This document shows positions 1-9,989 of a stretch of 64,000 nucleotides of DNA, piece after piece. The stretch is from Paulinella micropora (taxonomy: Eukaryota > Cercozoa > Imbricatea > Euglyphida > Paulinellidae): the NCBI GenBank assembly GCA_019918135.1, contig WBZZ01001140.1:263501-327500 (forward strand), in the 5' to 3' direction. The translations under genes and the position numbers were made by a program. Numbering within the stretch: position 1 is the first letter of the stretch; each line of letters starts with the position of its first letter. The notes beneath the pieces are model-generated. The model saw nothing but the letters and a program-made list of their open reading frames with translations, was not told the origin of the DNA and did not search any database.

Positions 1-2
1 CA

Positions 3-497
3 ATTACCCCAAACTCTGTAGTTATAACTTTGAACTCCGTTAATAAATTGAATTTCGCTTTCACTGGTGATACGTATGCTTTTGATTACGATAATAGCAC
101 GATTAGAGATAAAATAGGACTAACTGCCGATATCTCGGCCGCGGCGAGTGCCACGATGCAATCCATAGTCAATCTAATCGGTGAATCGGCCGTTTATGTT
201 CATAGCCGTGCTTTAAATCAATCTGGTTTAGTTGAAGCAAATGGTAATTTCTCTGTCGTTGGTAAAGTGAACATGAGTAAGCCGTTTGGGGTACAATGTT
301 ATTTTGAATCGTCAAACGATATTGCCGATTATGTGCCATTTAATACAACGAAAAGTTTAAGAACTATTGATATCGTTATTAGAAATGCGAGCGGCAATAT
401 ACTCGAACTGCCATTGAACTTTGAGAGTCTTCGCACAGCGTATGGACGCTTTGGAGAAACTCGCGCTCTTTTTGCGTTATGGTCCAATTGCTGGTGA
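3..497 (+). CDS. Partial ORF at left edge, unknown; weak capsid-like feel
   Basis: The frame is open from the window edge to a TGA at 495-497, so the N-terminus is missing. The 160-odd visible residues are beta-rich and AT-biased, unlike the GC-rich genes that follow, with a C-terminal stretch (SLRTIDIVIRNASGNILEL) reminiscent of the last strands of jelly-roll minor capsid proteins of polinton-like viruses. That resemblance is an impression, not a motif match. There is no signal peptide or membrane segment. It could equally be the end of a host or transposon gene. Confidence 0.4.
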   Translation: MTPNSVVITLNSVNKLNFAFTGDTYAFDYDNSTIRDKIGLTADISAAASATMQSIVNLIGESAVYVHSRALNQSGLVEANGNFSVVGKVNMSKPFGVQCYFESSNDIADYVPFNTTKSLRTIDIVIRNASGNILELPLNFESLRTAYGRFGETRALFALWSNCW

Positions 498-980
498 CGG
501 GGAGGTTCGTACACAAGCGCGACATGGACGCGCGGCCTTGCGACCTTGGCACAACACACACAAGTGCAATAGTAAGTAAAAAACTCCTTTCCCGCCCTGT
601 TCTTGCCCACAACCCTCTCTCTCTCTCCCTCGCTCTCCGCTTGTCCTCTTTCCGGGGCGGCCGTTTGCTTCGCCATTTCTCCCAAAGTTCTTTGCCTCCC
701 TCCCCGCCCCTGCTCCAATTTTTCTTTTTCTACGAAGGAAAGCAAAAAAGAAAACCTGGGGGAAAGATGAATTCTCCACCCTTTGGTCCCCCCTCCCTCT
801 TCTCCCTCCTCTCTCCCCGCCCCTCCCTCGCTTCTTTTCTACGATTTGGACCTCCCTCCCACCCGCCCCCCCCGCCCTTCTTCCACCCCTGAAAAATGCC
901 CCGATCCGGAGGCGGAGAGGCCTGGGAGCGGACTGGATAAGTGAAAGAACAAAACAAAAAAGAAAGCCCACTCAAAAAAA
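498..980. other. No gene seen; C/T-rich intergenic DNA
   Basis: From about 590 to 900 the plus strand is strongly pyrimidine-rich with several C runs. Open frames here are low-complexity Ser/Pro/Leu or Arg/Gly products and are not credible genes. The stretch leads directly into the BspA-like gene and may include its promoter, but no element is recognisable. Confidence 0.5.
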
Positions 981-1847
981 ATGCTACTGTCAGCCGTGCT
1001 GGCGACCCTGCACTATGCCGCTGCCAAAGCTACGCTGGGGTCGGCCGAGGTCAAGCTCTTGCTAGAGCGGCAGAGCGCACGCGAGCTCTTCGTGTCCCTG
1101 TGGTCGGTCGAGCAGGGGCAGGTCCTAACACTGCCCGCCATTGTTGTGCAATCCCAGGGGTTCGTGAACTGGGGTGACGGCGGGCCCGACGAGAGCTGTC
1201 CAACACCCCCGCTCCCGTGCCGGCATGTCTATGCCACCAGTGGTTTGGTGCGTGTCACCACGACCCTGGCGCTGGCGGGCTGGACCATGCAGGAGGCGGA
1301 TCAGACCACACGCGATGCTCTCGTTGAAATTGTGAGCTGGGGTCAGGTAATACTGCACCCCTCGAGCGGCCGGCACTTCTACAACTGCAGCAGGCTGCAG
1401 AGGTTGCCGCCTGACGCACCCTCGCACACAGACAAGGTCACGTCGCTGGAACAGAGTTTTGCCATGGCCAGGGTCTTCAGCTCGGGGGGCTTGGGCTCCT
1501 GGGACACGTCGAGCGTAATTACTTTGCGAGGGGCTTTTGCTATGGCCTCGGCGTTCGATGAGGACCTGACTGGCTGGGATGTAAGCCGCGTGCAGGATGC
1601 GGGTGGGGCTTTCGTGAGGGCGGCCGCGTTCAATCACCCGTTGCCGTGGCGCACGACAAACCTGCGGGATACGACCGCCATGTTCGCGTATGCCGCCGCC
1701 TTTAACCAACCGCTGTCTACCTGGTGGACCGGCGCTATTACTCGCGCAAACGGGATGTTTATGGACGCAACCCAGTTTGACCAGGACCTCAGTGCCTGGC
1801 GTTTTGGTACTTCTGTCAGCTGTCGCTATTGCAGAACAGTGCCTTGA
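981..1847 (+). CDS. BspA-like (DUF285) repeat surface protein
   Basis: A 288-aa product from the ATG at 981, which begins with a hydrophobic signal-like segment (MLLSAVLATLHYAAA). Residues about 55-100 hold a WGDG motif and a His-Tyr-Ala-x-x-Gly stretch, the PKD-like module that usually precedes BspA repeats. From about residue 155 there are five 24-25-aa repeats of the type Met/Ala-x-x-Phe-x-x-Ala-x-x-Phe-x-x-x-Leu-x-x-Trp, the DUF285/BspA signature. Such proteins are usually secreted or surface-bound adhesion-type proteins. The last repeat is cut short just after its Leu-Ser-x-Trp and the protein ends in an unrelated tail at a TGA, so the 3' end may be frameshifted or truncated. Confidence 0.75.
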   Translation: MLLSAVLATLHYAAAKATLGSAEVKLLLERQSARELFVSLWSVEQGQVLTLPAIVVQSQGFVNWGDGGPDESCPTPPLPCRHVYATSGLVRVTTTLALAGWTMQEADQTTRDALVEIVSWGQVILHPSSGRHFYNCSRLQRLPPDAPSHTDKVTSLEQSFAMARVFSSGGLGSWDTSSVITLRGAFAMASAFDEDLTGWDVSRVQDAGGAFVRAAAFNHPLPWRTTNLRDTTAMFAYAAAFNQPLSTWWTGAITRANGMFMDATQFDQDLSAWRFGTSVSCRYCRTVP

Positions 1848-2035
1848 GCACAGGACATTTCCCGCAGGGGCTGCCACAGGAATGTCTCTGAAACGGCGCG
1901 CGAAAGATGTCTGAGAAAAAGGAAGGCCAAGAGAGGGGAAATCGGTTTCTTAGTTTCCTGTTCTTTGCTTACAAAAATTAAAAAAAGAAATGGTCGTTGG
2001 CGTGTGTAGTCTCATTGGTAGCATGAAAAACAAAC

Positions 2036-2800
2036 AAACAAAAGAAGCAGATGACGGGAGAACAAAAAAAACACACGCACGAAAAAAACACACATTTATA
2101 CACAGACACACGCACAACACACACACATACACAACCTTTCATACAAATCCCACGCGAATTCTTCACACTCGCAAATTTTACTCGTATATATATATATATA
2201 TTCATCGCAAACTCACATTTTACAGGCACGAATTCACAGACACACACGCAATTTCACATACACACACAAACACACACACACGCAATTTCACACAAACACG
2301 CAAATTCACACAATTTCACAAACACACACAAACACACAAATTCACACAAACACGCAAATTCACATACACACACAAAAACACACACGCAATCACACAAACA
2401 CGCAAATTCACAAACACACGCACGCAAATTCTCATACACACACAAACACACACACAAACACACACCTACGAAAATTCACACACGCACACACACACAAACA
2501 CACACACAACACACACACACACAAAATCACATACACGTACACATGTTCGACAAAATCACGTGCAGAATTTCACACACACACGTAAAACAAAATCACGTGC
2601 AAAATTTCACACACACACGTAAAACAAAATCACACACGACATCACACCGAAATTCATACACACACACATACACGGACACACACGACATCACACCAAAATG
2701 CACACACACATACACAGACACACACACATACACAGACACACACACATACACAGACACACACACACACTCACAAATTCACATACGGTACCATCAACACACA
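2036..2800. repeat. Degenerate CA-rich microsatellite array
   Basis: About 760 bases of ACAC repeats broken by AATTTCAC and AAATTCACAC variants, with a short (TA)n at 2185-2202. The long Thr/His-rich open frames here arise from the repeat and are not genes. Near 2680-2770 a 16-20-base unit (CACACATACACAGACA) is repeated several times. Confidence 0.9.
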
Positions 2801-2835
2801 CAGAGTAGGGGGGGCCACTACGATGCCAAAAAGCC

Positions 2836-2931
2836 CATTGAGATGCTCAATGGGCTCACCATTGTGCGCTCCCCAATGGGCTCACCATTGGGGGCGCACA
2901 ATGGGCTCAACATTGAGCACCTCAATAGGTT
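2836..2931. repeat. Long nested inverted repeat (hairpin)
   Basis: The block reads as two arms of about 45 bases with a short GCTCA loop. The left arm holds CATTGAG, AATGGGCTCACCATTG and GCGCTCCCCAATGG. The right arm holds CCATTGGGGGCGC, CAATGGGCTCAACATTG and CACCTCAATAGG, which pair with the left arm in order. Each sub-element is itself a small dyad. It lies between a CA-rich array on the left and a TG-rich array on the right. Confidence 0.8.
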
Positions 2932-3074
2932 GTGTGCAAATCTTTGGGGGGGGAGGAGGGCCGACATAATGCGCGGTTTTTTTGTTCTACCACAAAAGAA
3001 GTGACTATGTGTGTGTGCTGTGGTAGTCTGTTCTTGAGAAATGTTGTTTCTGTGCATATCCAGAGTCATTCCGT

Positions 3075-3465
3075 AGACATTTGTGTGTTTCGTTCTGTGT
3101 GATCGTGTATCGTTCTGTGTGTTTGTGTGTGTATCGTTCTGCGTGTTTGTGTATATCGTTCTGTGCGCTTGTGTGTCGTTCTGTGTGTTGTGTATCGTTC
3201 TGTGTGATCGTGTATCGTTCTGTGTGTTTGTGTGTATCGTTATGTATCGTTCAATGAGTGTGCATCGCTCTATGTGTGCATCGTTCTATACGTCGGTGTT
3301 TGTATCGTTTGTTCTATGTATTTGCGTGTGTCGTTCTGTGTGTGTTTGTAGGTGTCTTTCTGTGTATTTGTGTGCGTGTGTGTGCATATCATTCTGTGCA
3401 TCGTTCAGTGCATCGTTTTTATGTATGTATCGTTTCTATGCGTGTGCATCGTTCTGTGTGCACGA
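3075..3465. repeat. TG-rich array with CGTTCTGTGTG units
   Basis: A degenerate tandem array in which CGTTCTGTGTG or TATCGTTCTG recurs every 15-30 bases, separated by TGTGTTTGTG. Cys/Val-rich open frames across it come from the repeat. Its TG composition is complementary in character to the CA array at 2036-2800. Confidence 0.8.
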
Positions 3466-3611
3466 ATTTTGGGGGTGGGAGAGGGGCGTTTGCATTCCTG
3501 TTTAAAAAGACTGTCCCCGTCCAACCTGACCTTTGTGATATCTTCCGCCACCGTATCTCATTTTTCTTGTTTTTTTCGTTTGTTGTTCCGACGTTTGAAC
3601 ACTAGCTAGCC

Positions 3612-4200
3612 ATGCGAGCCGCTCTCATGAAGAAAAAGCCCAAGCTGGGGCACACCGGCCCGTTCGTGGCGCATTTGACCACACTGCCAGAGGAACTGCT
3701 GCGACACGTGGCCTCGTGGTCCCCGCCGTCCGTGGCCGTGCTGGGCACGACCTGTCGCAGCCTCAGCAAATGTCTTCTCCCGTTGGCCACCGAAGCTCAG
3801 GAAGAACACCTTGCCAGTGTGCGCAAGTCGGTGGCCGACACAATCGAAGAGGGCGCTACCTGGAACAGGTATTTCGAAAATGGGGTTGACTATGATCTGG
3901 ATCGAGGACGTCGACGATGATTGCGAGCAGTGTGGCAACTTGAGTACTTCTGCGTGGCTAAAGATGAAAGGCGAGCTATTCTACGTGCAAAGACGCGCCG
4001 AAATAGATGCCGTGCTGAAGCGCGTGGTCTCGGTGAAAATGCTCAACTTGTTGGGAGATGCCTACATGAAGATCGACAACTTCAACAGTATGTCTTGGGT
4101 GGACCTGCTCAACTCGAAAGGTGTGGCGGGGACTGTTACACCTCACTGGGTCTATCGGAACGGCAAGCGATTCTGTATAGATTGCCAAATGTTAGAATAG
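3612..4200 (+). CDS. F-box-like protein, frame-disrupted
   Basis: From the ATG at 3612, residues about 22-58 (LPEELLRHVASWSPPSVAVL, then a Thr-Cys-Arg-Ser-Leu stretch) match the F-box pattern, the short helical module that binds Skp1 in SCF ubiquitin ligases. The frame stops at 3918. A protein-like continuation runs one frame over from about 3890 to a TAG at 4198, with two CxxC pairs (CEQCGN and CIDCQM) that could bind zinc. One single-base shift, or an unseen intron near 3880-3900, would join the two halves. No known substrate-recognition repeat is visible. Confidence 0.6.
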
Positions 4201-4530
4201 ATGGTAGCAAATCTGTACTGACCATCATTAAAATCCAGATTTTTTTTTTGTTTTTTTGGTTGCTTTTGCGCCTGTGTGGCAAGTGGGGAGGGAGTTAAGA
4301 GAAAAGGGGAGTGCCCCCGCTCTTTTGTTTGCTTTTTTTTTACCAGAGAGAGCTCAAATGTTGTGAGACGGAGAGAGGGGGTTCGGTTTGTGCGGCCCCC
4401 TCCTATCCCCCCCTCCCTTTATGGGGGCCCACGCTGCGGCCCGGCTCTCCTCTCCCTTCCTATTTTGTACTAGACTGATCCACCCTCTATTTCACCCGCC
4501 GGCGCTCGCTCACAAAATATCAGCTAAGTC
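4201..4530. other. No gene seen
   Basis: T runs, G/A-rich and C-rich stretches follow the F-box-like gene. No convincing ORF, RNA or repeat unit was found. Confidence 0.5.
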
Positions 4531-5760
4531 TTTTGCCACAAATTGCGGGCAAATGTCCGCAACTTGCGGAGTCTTCCAGGTTTGGCGCGAAGTTCACCGA
4601 ATTATGGAACCTATGAAAAAATTTTTTGGAGCGATTTTGGCAATTGAAAATTAGCAGCAGAAAAATTTTTGAGGAAGCAAAGGCGGGCGGGGAATTTTTT
4701 TAACTTTCGTTTTTTTTCCCCGCCCGCCCTTCTTTCCCGAAAATTTTTCTCTAGCTACCTTCCAATTGCCGAAATGTCCTTCACTAAAAAGAAAAATTAT
4801 TGCGTGCCGCAATTTGCGCCAAAAAAAGTGTCCACAAATTGCGGGGCAAATGTCCGCAAGTTGCGGAGTTTTCCACATTTGGCGCGAAGTTCACCGAATT
4901 ATGGAACCTATGAAAAAAAGTATTCTTTTTTTGGAGCGATTTTGGCAATTGAAAATTAGCAGAAGAAAAACGTTTGGGGAAGCAAAGGCGGGCGGGGAAT
5001 TTTTTTAACCTTTCGTTTTTTTTCCCCGCCCGCCCTTCTTTCCCGAAAATTTTTCTCTAGCTACCTTCCAATTGCCGAAATGTCCTTCACTAAAAAAAAA
5101 ATTATTGCGTGCCGCAATTTGCGCCGAAAAGCAAGTGTCCACAAATTGCGGGCAAATGTCCGCAAGTTGCGGAGTTTTCCACCTTTGGCGCGAAGTTCAC
5201 CGAATTATGGAACCTATGAAAAAAAGATATATTTTTTTGGAGCGATTTTGGCAATTGAAAATTAGCAGAAGAAAAACTTTTGGGGAAGCAAAGGCGGGCG
5301 GGGAATTTTTTTAACCTTTCGTTTTTTTTCCCCGCCCGCCCTTCTTTCCCGAAAATTTTTCTCTAGCTTCCTTCCAATTGCCGAAATGTCCTTCACTAAA
5401 AAGAAAAATTATCGCGTGCCGCAATTTGCGGCAAAAAGCAAGTGTCCACAAATTGCGGGCGAATGTCCGCAACTTGCGGAGTTTTCCACCTTTGGCGCGA
5501 AGTTCACCGAATTATGGAACCTATGAAAAAAAAATTTTTTTGGAGCGATTTTGGCAATTGAAAATTAGCAGAAGAAAAACTTTTGGGGAAGCAAAGGCGG
5601 GCGGGGAATTTTTTAAACTTTCGTTTTTTTCCCCGCCCGCCCTTCTTTCCCGAAAATTTTTCTCTAGCTTCCTTCCAATTGCCGAAATGTCCTTCACTAA
5701 AAAGAAAAATTATTGCGTGCCGCAATTTGCGGCAAAAATTCTAGCTGCCGCAAATTATAA
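4531..5760. repeat. Tandem cluster of about 300-306-bp fold-back repeats
   Basis: Four copies lie head to tail (AAATGTCCGCAA recurs near 4549, 4849, 5153 and 5460). Each contains an inverted repeat: TTTTGGCAATTGAAAATTAGC then GGCGGGCGGGGAA on the left, and TTCCCCGCCCGCC then CTAGCT-CCAATTGCCGAAATG on the right. Spacers carry GCGCGAAGTTCACCGAATTATGG and GTGTCCACAAATTGCGG, some of them also short dyads. The copies differ by small indels in A/T runs. Related palindromes recur at 40.07-40.87 kb. Short open frames here are by-products. Confidence 0.85.
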
Positions 5761-5974
5761 GCGTTTTCGGGCATTTTGGCCGCGAAGTTCACTGGATTCA
5801 GACAAGATCTTTTTAATAAAACCGCATTTTGTGGAGCTGGAATAAAAATTTGTTAGCAAGCGGACATTTTGGATCTTCTGAGCAAGGGAGAGAAGCGGCG
5901 GGGGGGGGAGACGTCGGGGGGGGGGGGGAGGGGCCGGAAGCGCGCACACATTTCGCGGGTTTTCTGGGAAAGTT

Positions 5975-6840
5975 ATGGCTGTCCTGCTGGCCCTTTTGGC
6001 GATCGCGGGCGCCAAGCGCTTCGCTACTTCCGGACCGGTGAGAGCGTCCGTTTAGTGAAGGTGAAAGTGCCGGGATCTTCGCGGGGCTTTTTCATGGCCA
6101 AGGATCCGGACCTGATAGCCAAAGGCGTGGTAGACCCTATGCTGCGCTTTTTGCAACAAAGCGAACCGCACATCGGACAGCTGCTAACCGAAGTGTTGCA
6201 GTGCAAGGCAGACAAGCCCCTTTGTGCCCTGGGCTGTGGCGCACGCGCTGGCCTTTATGGATATCGGCGCCAACGCGGGCTTCTACACGCTCCTGGCCGC
6301 TTCTCTCGGAATTTCTGTCATAGCCGTGGAACCGCAGCCCCACTGCCTTACCTTCCTCAAGGCCGCGGCGAGCGAGCTGTCTAAGATTAGCGTGCACAAC
6401 GTGCTGGTAGGCAACTACAGCAGACCGCGGCAAGTGCGCAACGACTGCTTCGGGACCTGGCCGTACGCCGTGGACCAGGAGAACGCCGCCATCAACTATT
6501 TTGCCGGCGTCGACAACTCGACTACCGACATTGACCTGGTACACGCCGCGAGTTTGGTGCCCGCCGACATTGACCTGGTACTCAAGATTCACACGGAGGG
6601 TTGCGAGTTCGAGGTCCTGTCGGGCCTGCGCGCCCTGTTTGAGGCACGAACATGCGCTCATACTGGGCACACGAAGATTTACAGTTGCACATTGATTACG
6701 AGGAGGGAAACCATTTTTTGAATCTAATCAATGCCGTCCGTTTTGTTGCTCCCGATTGCCGATGGGAAATTAAAGACTGGCGTGTCGCTAGTATGTTGGA
6801 CGAAGGCACGACAAGGAGACATCAGATACAAACTCTCTGT
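5975..6840 (+). CDS. FkbM-type SAM methyltransferase, frame-disrupted
   Basis: The ATG at 5975 opens a hydrophobic signal-anchor-like start (MAVLLALLAIAGAKRF). A protein-like stretch continues in the next frame to about 6215. From about 6224 comes the SAM-binding core FMDIGANAGFYTLLAASLG, then VIAVEPQP (the acidic end of strand 2) and HNVLVG, the order seen in FkbM (Methyltransf_21) enzymes, which methylate sugars or small molecules and are often secretory-pathway proteins. Near 6640 the frame changes again; the likely C-terminal part (HEDLQLHIDYEEGNHF) runs to about 6840. At least three one-base frame changes mean either a decayed gene, sequence errors or tiny introns. Confidence 0.65.
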
Positions 6841-7616
6841 CGTTCTTGCTGTTCTCACACAGAGACCAAGAAGAAGGAGGTGGACAGAAGAGTGAAGGAA
6901 CACACACAAAACACAAACAAGCATAGGGACAGGAGCACAACACTCTACCCTTCTAGTTTGTGCATTTATCTGCATTATCTCACACATACGTCAGAGTATT
7001 TTTGCAACTCTCTGATCGTTTTCTAAAGGTAGGTCTGAGAACCTATCCGACCGACTGTCGACTTCTCACAGTCCTCAAAAGATGAGAATGATGTCTGGTT
7101 ATATTAGCTAAGTGAAGCCAAAAAGGAAAACGGCAACAGACCAGGAATAAAATGGCATCAGGTCCAATCCGGACAAATAATACTGAAAAACAAGCTGGTG
7201 CACCTGTCACTGTGACCAGGAAAAGGTACTTTTTACCGGCTATCCGGGAGGTGATGCATACAATTCGAAAGCGGATGAGACGTAGACTTATATTACATAA
7301 TTTTCATATTGAAAAGTCAAGATGAGAAGAAAATAATTTTTAAAATTTAAAACTCTCTTTTTATTATTATTATTATTATTCCTCTTTTGCTGCTGCTTTA
7401 ATTAGCTTGCTCTTTAAGTTCACATCCGAGGACAACAAACATCGGGAGGGGGCGCTCGCGCTCGACGTTGCACTTACAAAGTACAACAATTTCGAACTGA
7501 AGGCGTCCACGCAAGTGGAGACATGTGAGGGTGAAACTTCACCTTGTGCTCCCGGGTCTTTTTCCCTATAAGTATGAAAGATTTTAATAAACTGATTGTT
7601 TATTTTTTATTTGCAG
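6841..7616. other. No gene seen; AT-rich intergenic DNA
   Basis: Sequence becomes AT-rich with a short (TTA)n at about 7361-7380. The end of this stretch (7611-7616, TTGCAG) is the splice acceptor of the next gene, so any 5' exon of that gene may lie here, but none could be identified. Confidence 0.5.
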
Positions 7617-7995
7617 GCTCTTCATTGTCTTTCCCATTGGTTGGCGCAAGAAGACTCCTGCGCAAGTCAATCGAGGTACTGTATGTTTTTCAAAATTCAC
7701 AAGCTGCACATATTTTTTATACTTGGATGTTGCAGGATCGAAGCGCTTCATTTTTGCTGCGCGCGAGGTCGACACTGACGGCGATGGCAAGGCTGACGAA
7801 ATCCAATATCAGCTCATGGGTTTTTTTGGTTTTAACCTTAAACACTCTTGCATGCTTGATCCGTCGCCGATGGACTTCGAGAAGCAGGTGAAGCCCGCGT
7901 GGCTCCTCTACGTCGGTAACCCCACGAACCCGCCTATGATTTGCAACTGGCGGAAGCGGGAGCTTTTGCTTCTGTACGAAGCAAACAAGGTCATT

Positions 7996-8031
<36 letters not shown>

Positions 8032-8771
8032 ATTTTTCTTTTTCTTCTTCAGTTTTTTTGGCCTGCCCGAAGAGCGAGGCTCAGTCGGGCCCTTTTTTTG
8101 ATTCTTCTTCTAACGTTTCAGGCGAGCATGCAGTAAATATGCAAAATAAAGAAAAGGAAGATGCCAAAAAAAACAAAAACAAAAACAAAAACAAAAAAAA
8201 AGATGGACCTGGTGGAGAAGAAGAATAATAACATGTATTAGATTCGGTAGCAACATTGTATGTAATATGAAAAATGAAGGATGTATGTAATATTGTTTGG
8301 TTCTTTGTGCATAATCCATCGACGTCGACGATGTTCCAGACGTTCCAGACGTCCCTGAAGAAGAAGAGACCCCTGAGCCTCCTATGCCTAAGGGTCCAGC
8401 CAGGTACTAGCAAATTTCATCTTTTTTGTGTGCTTTTTTTTCAGTGTTTCTAATTTCTGACGTGACTAGGCAAGCCGAAGTCCAAAAAGCCCGCGGTCGA
8501 CGCTGATGAAGTGGACATGTCGTTGGAGGTATAATCTTTCCTACTCCTTCTTCTTCTTTTTCTTTTTTTTTGTGAGGGGGGGGGCCCCCCCGGGGGGGGG
8601 GGCAAAAGGTCTCTTTGGGCGCCGCAGCATATAGTTTAGAGAGGGGAGTATAGCTACTAGCTTTAGTATGGCTAGCTAGTGTGTGTGGCATTCTATCAGT
8701 GAGCCTTTCCCTGTCTTTTTTTTCCGAGTATAATCTCTCTAACGGGAAGCGCTGACATTTTTTTTTCAAAC

Positions 8772-8850
<79 letters not shown>

Positions 8851-9114
8851 GGACACCGTGATAGCCCAGTGGTCAAGTTCTACCATCTGGGCCCTGTCGC
8901 CAGTTCGATTCCCGTCGGTGCCACCAGTATTTTCATTGAACATACCGATCCGTCTGGACCAGTATTTTCATTGAACATACCGGCCCGTCTGGAAGTGTTG
9001 GAACTGCCCTTGCGGGGGTGTCATTAGAGCTTATCGTCAATTCTTCGTACTCCCCACGGGTGAGACGATGGAGGCGCATGTGCAGAAATGCATCAGCCAT
9101 TGACAGAGAAGCAC

Positions 9115-9151
<37 letters not shown>

Positions 9152-9715
9152 GGACACCGTGATAGCCCAGTGGTCAAGTTCTACCATCTGGGCCCTGTCG
9201 CCAGTTCGATTCCCGTCGGTGCCACCAGTATTTTCATTGAACATACCGGTCCGTCTGGACCAGTATTTTCATTGAACATACCGGTCCGTCTGGAAGTGTT
9301 GGAACTGCCCTTGCGGGGGTGTCATTAGAGCCTATCGTCAATTCTTCGTACTCCCCTCACGGGTGAGACGATGGAGGCGCATGTGCAGAAATGCATCAGC
9401 CATTGACAGAGAAACACTATTATTATTATTATTATTATTATTATTATGGACACCGTGATAGCCCAGTGGTCAAGTTCTACCATCTGGGCCCTGTCGCCAG
9501 TTCGATTCCCGTCGGTGCCACCAGTATTTTCATTGAACATACCGGTCTATTTCTGGACCAGTATTTTCATTGAACATACCGGCCCGTCTGGAAGTGTTGG
9601 AACTGCCCTTGCGGGGGTGTCATTAGAGCTTATCGTCAATTCTTCGTACTCCCCTCACGGGTGAGACGATGGAGGCGCATGTGCAGAAATGCATCAGCCA
9701 TTGACAGAGAAGCAC

Positions 9716-9773
<58 letters not shown>

Positions 9774-9948
9774 TAGGGAGTACATAGGCCATCGGTCCCT
9801 TTCCATGGGCTGATTGGTATAAAGCTCCTAGAGTAATGTTCTATGCCGTCACTTCCTTTATTCCACCGATTGGTGTGGAGACCTTCCTTATGGAATGGAG
9901 GACTGGATGCACATGGCCTTTTGGCTCAGCAATTGGCAGGAGATACAC

Positions 9949-9989
<41 letters not shown>

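Noticed and set aside
2051..3004. Thr/His-rich protein gene over the CA array
   Set aside because: The frame is produced by the ACAC repeat itself; all three frames are open for the same reason.
4531..5760. CRISPR-like regular repeats
   Set aside because: Units are ~300 bp with palindromic cores and no short unique spacers; the host is eukaryotic.
8852..8926. A functional tRNA gene
   Set aside because: A and B boxes exist but the D and T stems do not pair properly, and three copies are embedded in repeat units with ATT tails.
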